Assembly (NCBI GenBank): GCA_964437365.1
Contig: CAYTGM010000024.1
Location: 21,968 to 85,967 of the forward strand
Reading direction: 5' to 3'
DNA: 64,000 nucleotides
From: CAYTGM01 sp964437365
GTDB lineage: Bacteria; Sumerlaeota; Sumerlaeia; SLMS01
Shown piece after piece: positions 60,058 to 64,000 of this stretch (the stretch's first letter is position 1; each line of letters starts with the position of its first letter). Position numbers and translations under genes: made by a program. Below the pieces are notes generated by a model that had not been told where the DNA came from, did not search any database, and was given only the letters and a program-made list of their open reading frames with translations.

Positions 60058-61602
60058 TCACCTGTCTTCCTTGAAACCCGACCATTGAATTCCTGCCAGT
60101 TCCGCGAGTTCCTTGTGCCAGCTGGCAATGTCATGCTTGTTGAATTTATTCAGATGTGTATGACCACATGCTCTCGCCATCACCTTCATCAGCTCAACCG
60201 TTGCTTCGAGAAACGTCGCCAGTTGCTTCGCTGATTTGTCTATATTCAACTTCTTACGGAGCTCTGGTTTCTGAGTGGCAATCCCAGCAGGGCAGAGGTT
60301 AGTGTTACAAATGCGGGCTCCGACGCAGCCGATCGCCTGCATTGCTGAGTTTGCAATCGCGATTCCATCGGCTCCGAGGGCAAGTGCCTTTGCAAAGTCT
60401 GTATGAGTTCGAAGTCCACCAGTAACGATCAAAGTGACGCGTCCGCTAGCACCACGACGGTTCAGATGGTGTCGTGCGCGAGCAAGAGCTGGAATTGTCG
60501 GAACAGATATATGATTTCGGAATAAAAGAGGAGCAGCGCCTGTCCCGCCTCCACGACCATCAAGAATAATATAGTCGGCACCTGCTTCCAGAGCAAAATC
60601 AATATCCTGTTCAATATGCTGAGCACTCATCTTAAACCCAATAGGAATGCCTCCGCTTATACTTCGCACCTTGTCCGCGAACTTAGAGAAATCTTCAACA
60701 GTACTCAGGTCTTTAAAGGTCGGCGGAGAAACGGCTGGCTGACCCTCAGGAATACCTCTCACTTCTGATATACGTCCTGTATTCTTATTTCCAGGCAGAT
60801 GACCACCGGTTCCCGTCTTGGCACCCTGCCCACACTTGAAGTGAAATGCCTGAACACGCTCCAGAATCGATTCTTCATAGCCAAACTTGGCAGATGCGAG
60901 TTCATAGAAGTAGCGGCTGTTGGCTTCCTGTTCGTCAGGAAGCATCCCGCCTTCTCCAGAGCATATACCTGTTCCGGCCATTTCAGCACCTTTTGATAAA
61001 GAAACTTTGGCTTCCTCAGAAAGGGCCCCAAAACTCATATCACTGACGAAGATCGGAATTTTCAGGGGAAGGGGTTTCTTCGCCTCAGGACCGATGATCA
61101 GGTCTGTTCCAACCGGCTCGTCCTCGAAGAGAGGTTTGGTTGCTAGTTGTGCGACCATGAATTGTATATCGTTCCAATCAGGTAATTCAGACCGGGGAAC
61201 ACCCATGGCTCCCATCTCGCCATGATGTCCAAGCTTGCTTAATCCTTCACGGGCGAGTTGGTGGATGAAAGCGACCGTAGGTTCTTCAGGAGTTGGTTCT
61301 GCTTCAGGCATCCCGTCGCTATCATCCGACCGCTCTACTGAATACTCTTCTCCCACCTTGTCTTTTGGAACCTTAGTATGGGTTCCGTCACAAAAGGGAG
61401 GGTTGCCAGTTTGTTTACAACGGCATAGATAGGCTTCGCCGTCTTCTTCCGCCACAAATGATTTGGGAGTAAAGTCCGTGCCTTTGTGGGAGCCATCGCA
61501 AAAAGGCTGATTCCCAGACTTTCCACAAGCACAGTAGTAATATTCTTCACCCTTCTTCAGTTCTACGGGGATGGGTTTGTTGTCCGCTACGGTGGGCTTC
61601 AT
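60058..61602 (-). CDS. Fusion of two CDGSH domains with FMN-binding glutamate synthase domain
   Basis: A 514-residue protein. Residues 20-80 have two CDGSH iron-sulphur motifs: CACGKSGNQPFCDGSH (Cys24, Cys26, Cys35, His39) and CRCKQTGNPPFCDGTH (Cys60, Cys62, Cys71, His75). Residues 120-500 are the GltS/FMN domain: KIPIFVSDMSFGALSEEAKV, SGEGGMLPDE, ILDGRGGGTGAAPLLFRNH, IANSAMQAIGC, and CVGARICNTNLCPAGIATQ with Cys spacing of the [3Fe-4S] site. The glutaminase domain is missing, so it is the archaeal-type standalone synthase part. It could catalyse reductive glutamate formation or be repurposed; electrons may come through the CDGSH clusters. First gene of a three-gene operon. Confidence 0.92.
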   Translation of the reverse strand: MKPTVADNKPIPVELKKGEEYYYCACGKSGNQPFCDGSHKGTDFTPKSFVAEEDGEAYLCRCKQTGNPPFCDGTHTKVPKDKVGEEYSVERSDDSDGMPEAEPTPEEPTVAFIHQLAREGLSKLGHHGEMGAMGVPRSELPDWNDIQFMVAQLATKPLFEDEPVGTDLIIGPEAKKPLPLKIPIFVSDMSFGALSEEAKVSLSKGAEMAGTGICSGEGGMLPDEQEANSRYFYELASAKFGYEESILERVQAFHFKCGQGAKTGTGGHLPGNKNTGRISEVRGIPEGQPAVSPPTFKDLSTVEDFSKFADKVRSISGGIPIGFKMSAQHIEQDIDFALEAGADYIILDGRGGGTGAAPLLFRNHISVPTIPALARARHHLNRRGASGRVTLIVTGGLRTHTDFAKALALGADGIAIANSAMQAIGCVGARICNTNLCPAGIATQKPELRKKLNIDKSAKQLATFLEATVELMKVMARACGHTHLNKFNKHDIASWHKELAELAGIQWSGFKEDR

Positions 61603-61776
61603 GATATCTGTTTGCCGAACTGGTGAAGGAAATTGAATTGTTTATTTGTTCGACAGTCTCCTATGCGGAGATAAGACGATGGAAGCGTATATCGGCAACC
61701 TCAATTTTTCAGGACGCAAAAAGTAAACGAGACAAAACCTATTATTCTCTGCAGGGATTATACAGAAAACCCAGAC

Positions 61777-62382
61777 TTATTCTTCGTCCCAAAGATACTC
61801 CGGATCTTTGAACATTTCTCGAGCTGTGGATTCAGTCAGAGTTGCATCTCCCGATCCAAAGGTCACTGACTGCCAGAATTCCTTCTCCAAGTTTGGGTCG
61901 TAGATCCTGAATGCACCATCCTTCATTTCATCCCGCAGGAGCGCTTTCTGGGCATCGATAGCGATTGCGTGTCCAAAACTCGAAATCGTCACTCGTCCTC
62001 CATATTCTTTGAAGAGGGATCGTGCAACAAGTCGAGTCTTGAAAATATGACGAAACAGTTCCAATCCAAATTCACTCTGAAGGGAATCAGGAAGAGGCTC
62101 ATGGTGCGTTTTTAAGTGAGCAATCATTTCTTCGTCGGAGAAATCCAGATTATTGTTCTGTATATATTTTTCTATAACAGCATCATTGATGATCTCAAAA
62201 AGGCTCGATCCTGCATCTTCAACAGGAAGTTCATCGCGATAGACTGGTTCACCGTAAACCAGAGCAACCGACTGCCGTTTCGATGCGCATCCGGATATCA
62301 ATAATACTGATAAAATGGTAAAGCAAAGAGCGAGTCCTCTGGTGGAGAATCTTGTTCGATTGCTTAAGGAGCAAAGTCGCAT
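61777..62382 (-). CDS. Lipoprotein, SurA-N-like
   Basis: About 201 residues from ATG 62382. A lipoprotein signal (LALCFTILSVLLISGC) ends in ISGC at Cys32. The mature part, SVALVYGEPVYRDELPVEDA, then LFEIINDAVIEKYIQNNNLD and MIAHLKTHHEPLPDSLQ, follows the beta-strand then paired-helix pattern of the SurA/PPIC N-terminal chaperone region. There is no PPIase domain. A periplasmic folding or scaffold role is inferred. The region between it and the GOGAT gene is about 175 bases. Upstream in-frame Met codons exist but give no better signal peptide. Confidence 0.65.
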   Translation of the reverse strand: MRLCSLSNRTRFSTRGLALCFTILSVLLISGCASKRQSVALVYGEPVYRDELPVEDAGSSLFEIINDAVIEKYIQNNNLDFSDEEMIAHLKTHHEPLPDSLQSEFGLELFRHIFKTRLVARSLFKEYGGRVTISSFGHAIAIDAQKALLRDEMKDGAFRIYDPNLEKEFWQSVTFGSGDATLTESTAREMFKDPEYLWDEE

Positions 62383-62469
62383 GATGATATTGTCTCTTCC
62401 AAACAGGTTTTGCATATACCTTGTCAGTTTCAAGAAGCGGTATACCAGCCTAGATTTGATTACCGTGAA

Positions 62470-63189
62470 CTATTGCTTCAACCCACTCACCACCCAGTCC
62501 GATCGTGATTTCAACTTCGTGAGAATTGCAGACTCCCCTTCCTTCCACTTAAGCCGCACTTGGACAAACCTGATGAGTGGCAGAACTTCCTCCATCATTT
62601 GAGGATTGGATGATTGAACGAAATCATAGTACTCGTCTGCATTGTCGCCACGCCAGTTGTTTTGTTCATACGCCCACTGATTCCAAAGCTGACGGAATTT
62701 CCTTGTATCAGCTGCCGGAACCTTTAACTCACCATTAAATCTCATGCGCCCAGGCTCATCCTTGATGCATCTCATGGGCGACCAGTAAGACCAGAGTTCT
62801 CCCGTTGTGCTGTAGCGCCAATCCACAATCAGAGAGTCTTCCTTGAGCTCTTTTCCTTCAAGATCAACGGTGATCGGAAGGTGGGTCAGAGGACGATTGT
62901 CCATCCCGACATGGTAGGGGTCCAGGAGCACGGTAGTCCCATCGGCCCTCAACGTGAGCCCATCTTCTGTTCTTTCGATAGCTGGTGTGATCGATGCCAG
63001 AATTGTATCTTTGATAACCGGTTGATAGTGGAAGTTGTTAGTTGAGGTATTGGTCGTCAGAGAGTCGCCGGCTTTTGTCGTCCAGGAATCGAAATTCCAC
63101 TGTCGACTGTCTCCTCCAATGATAACCGCGTAGATTGGAGTGGAAAGAGTCAGTATCAGAAAGGTGAATCCAAGTACTGGGTATCTCAT
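62470..63189 (-). CDS. Exported protein of unknown function
   Basis: About 239 residues. The signal peptide (RYPVLGFTFLILTLSTPIYA) is clean from ATG 63189; AGGAGA is 12-13 bases upstream, and an in-frame Met at 63201 also exists. Mature part: RQWNFDSWTTKAGDSLTTNT, VDWRYSTTGELWSYWSPMRC, KVPAADTRKFRQLWNQWAYE, LIRFVQVRLKWKEGES. The WxxW-type and beta patterns suggest an extracellular sandwich domain. Nothing enzymatic is seen. It lies 87 bases upstream of the lipoprotein on the same strand and may be co-transcribed. Confidence 0.62.
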   Translation of the reverse strand: MRYPVLGFTFLILTLSTPIYAVIIGGDSRQWNFDSWTTKAGDSLTTNTSTNNFHYQPVIKDTILASITPAIERTEDGLTLRADGTTVLLDPYHVGMDNRPLTHLPITVDLEGKELKEDSLIVDWRYSTTGELWSYWSPMRCIKDEPGRMRFNGELKVPAADTRKFRQLWNQWAYEQNNWRGDNADEYYDFVQSSNPQMMEEVLPLIRFVQVRLKWKEGESAILTKLKSRSDWVVSGLKQ

Positions 63190-63385
63190 GTCAGATTCCA
63201 TTCTCCTCATGAGGGTCGAGCGACTATGGTCGAATCTTCATTCGTAAGGAAAATATAGACTGAGCAGCTACGGCTGCAGTTTGCCCAACCCATTCGCTGG
63301 GCACCTTTCTTAGGCCTTTATTCAAGAACTAAATGGTTGGCAAAATTAAAGTCCAAATAGGTGGTAAACGAGAATGGACCATTCA

Positions 63386-63510
63386 GTACTCTGAAAACAT
63401 TGGAATAATTGTGCTATTTCGAAGCTTTCGGGATGCTGAAGGGAGTGCTCGTAGCCAGCTCATGTCGGAAAGGAAACTTTATTCATCGCAAGCAAAAGGT
63501 TGCTCAACAG
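63386..63510 (+). repeat. Dispersed repeat family 2, copy D
   Basis: Contains GTACTCTGAAAAC, GTGCTATTTCGAAGCTTTCG, GGATGCTGAAGGGAGTGCTC, GTAGCCAGCTCATGTCGG and, farther on, AAAGGTTGCTCAACAGGCAA. Agrees most closely with copy F (28031-28112, opposite strand) and with copy E for the 3' end. A 69-codon ORF here is in a frame that breaks relative to the others. Confidence 0.7.
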
Positions 63511-63552
63511 GCAATAAAGGTGTCCCTGTCGAAGGCAATTGAGAGCGAAGTC

Positions 63553-63789
63553 TCAAGCCCATGGGGACGGGTTCTCGAAGGTTGAGATATACAATCTCTC
63601 AACTTTATCTCTCGCCCATTGGGTCTTCCTTAAAAATTTCAGTGAAGACTTAATTGATGGATCGTTCTTAAAGCAATTGATGTCGATTCTCTCAGCTAGT
63701 CCATCCCAACCGTAATGCTCGTTCAACCGCGTTACAACGGTCTCAAGTGTAACGCCATGTAGTGGGTTATTTGGCTGTTTATGACTCAT
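63553..63789 (-). CDS. VF530/DUF2132 small protein
   Basis: A 78-residue protein: [39 protein letters not shown] and [20 protein letters not shown] are diagnostic of the VF530 family (PF09905, DUF2132), a compact helical fold described as a possible DNA-binding protein. Length is exactly that of the family. The C-terminus [10 protein letters not shown] lies against repeat copy D. No operon partners. The function in any species is not established. Confidence 0.92.
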   Translation of the reverse strand: MSHKQPNNPLHGVTLETVVTRLNEHYGWDGLAERIDINCFKNDPSIKSSLKFLRKTQWARDKVERLYISTFENPSPWA

Positions 63790-63952
63790 ACGATTTGCTG
63801 CCAGACCATTTCTCGGATTTTGGGAAAGCGTCTCGTGTGCTTTCTTTTTCGCATTTCCCTACTGGGACTGTTTGATTGCGTTCTCTTGCTGGCAAGGAGG
63901 ACTTGCCTCATAGCCTCGCCTATTTTTTGTATATAAAGTGATGTTTAAAACG

Positions 63953-63991
63953 CAAACGAGCCGCTCATGGTAATTGAGAGCGGCTCGTTTG
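63953..63991 (-). terminator. Strong hairpin near right edge
   Basis: CAAACGAGCCGCTC (63953-63966) pairs perfectly with GAGCGGCTCGTTTG (63978-63991) over an 11-base loop. With its A/T-rich ends it can terminate in either direction. As no plus-strand gene ends just before it, it probably terminates a minus-strand gene beyond the right edge, thereby insulating the VF530 gene. Confidence 0.75.
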
Positions 63992-64000
63992 TTGAAAAAT

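Noticed and set aside
63333..63542. 69-codon plus-strand ORF
   Set aside because: It crosses repeat copy D in a frame not kept in other copies, so treated as non-coding repeat.

Overview
The window reads as chromosome of a Gram-negative bacterium with GC near 48 percent. Evidence for an outer membrane: an RND efflux pump with its adaptor, three lipobox or Sec-exported lipoprotein-like proteins, and a type II secretion / type IV pilus ATPase. The gene mix (GHL10 and DUF4434 glycosidase-like proteins, an AGE epimerase, a NagB/PIG-L fusion, a phytanoyl-CoA dioxygenase-like protein, HEAT lipoproteins, a MqnA-like protein, many secreted beta-rich proteins of unknown function) is most like polysaccharide-degrading members of the PVC group (Verrucomicrobiota, Lentisphaerota, Planctomycetota) or neighbouring phyla. 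No rRNA or marker tree is available here, so the phylum is an inference.

Layout. 0-10 kb: start of a GspE/PilB-type ATPase, then a DprE2-DprE1-like pair (decaprenyl-phosphoryl-arabinose chemistry), a DtxR-type regulator, TrxB, exported proteins, a hotdog thioesterase and a group 2 sigma-70 factor. 10-25 kb: exported GHL10 and C39-peptidase proteins, a secreted beta-helix protein, an amino-sugar block (AGE epimerase, DUF4434, NagB-PIG-L fusion), a PhyH oxygenase and an RND pump. 25.4-29.5 kb: a decayed accessory stretch next to the 3' end of tRNA-Phe(GAA), holding IS3 and IS66 relics, two orphan genes and two copies of a dispersed repeat. 29.6-44 kb: a degenerate sigma-54-activator-like AAA protein, LacI regulator, aldo/keto reductase, RNase R, a GT-C-like membrane protein, MqnA-like protein and an unknown 620-residue protein ahead of XseA. 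44-47.5 kb: two paralogous secreted beta-rich proteins flanking a GT2 glycosyltransferase. 47.9-53.3 kb: a nucleosidase / spore-photoproduct-lyase-like / SDR operon and a B12-type radical SAM protein. 53.3-58.5 kb: AT-rich orphan membrane proteins and an overlapping pair of a polynucleotide-kinase-like protein and a Thg1-like 3'-5' polymerase. 58.5-61.6 kb: an operon headed by a double-CDGSH / glutamate synthase fusion. The end has a lipoprotein, an exported protein and a VF530/DUF2132 protein.

The strongest candidate for an under-described system is the kinase plus Thg1-like pair at 56.1-57.3 kb, which makes chemical sense as a 5'-end RNA (tRNA) repair module. A second unexpected signal is a dispersed repeat family (four copies, both strands, frame-broken) that conventional gene calling would hide among spurious small ORFs. 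A third is the 7-mer GTCTATA, which by eye occurs roughly four times more often than base composition predicts. All counts and alignments were made by eye.
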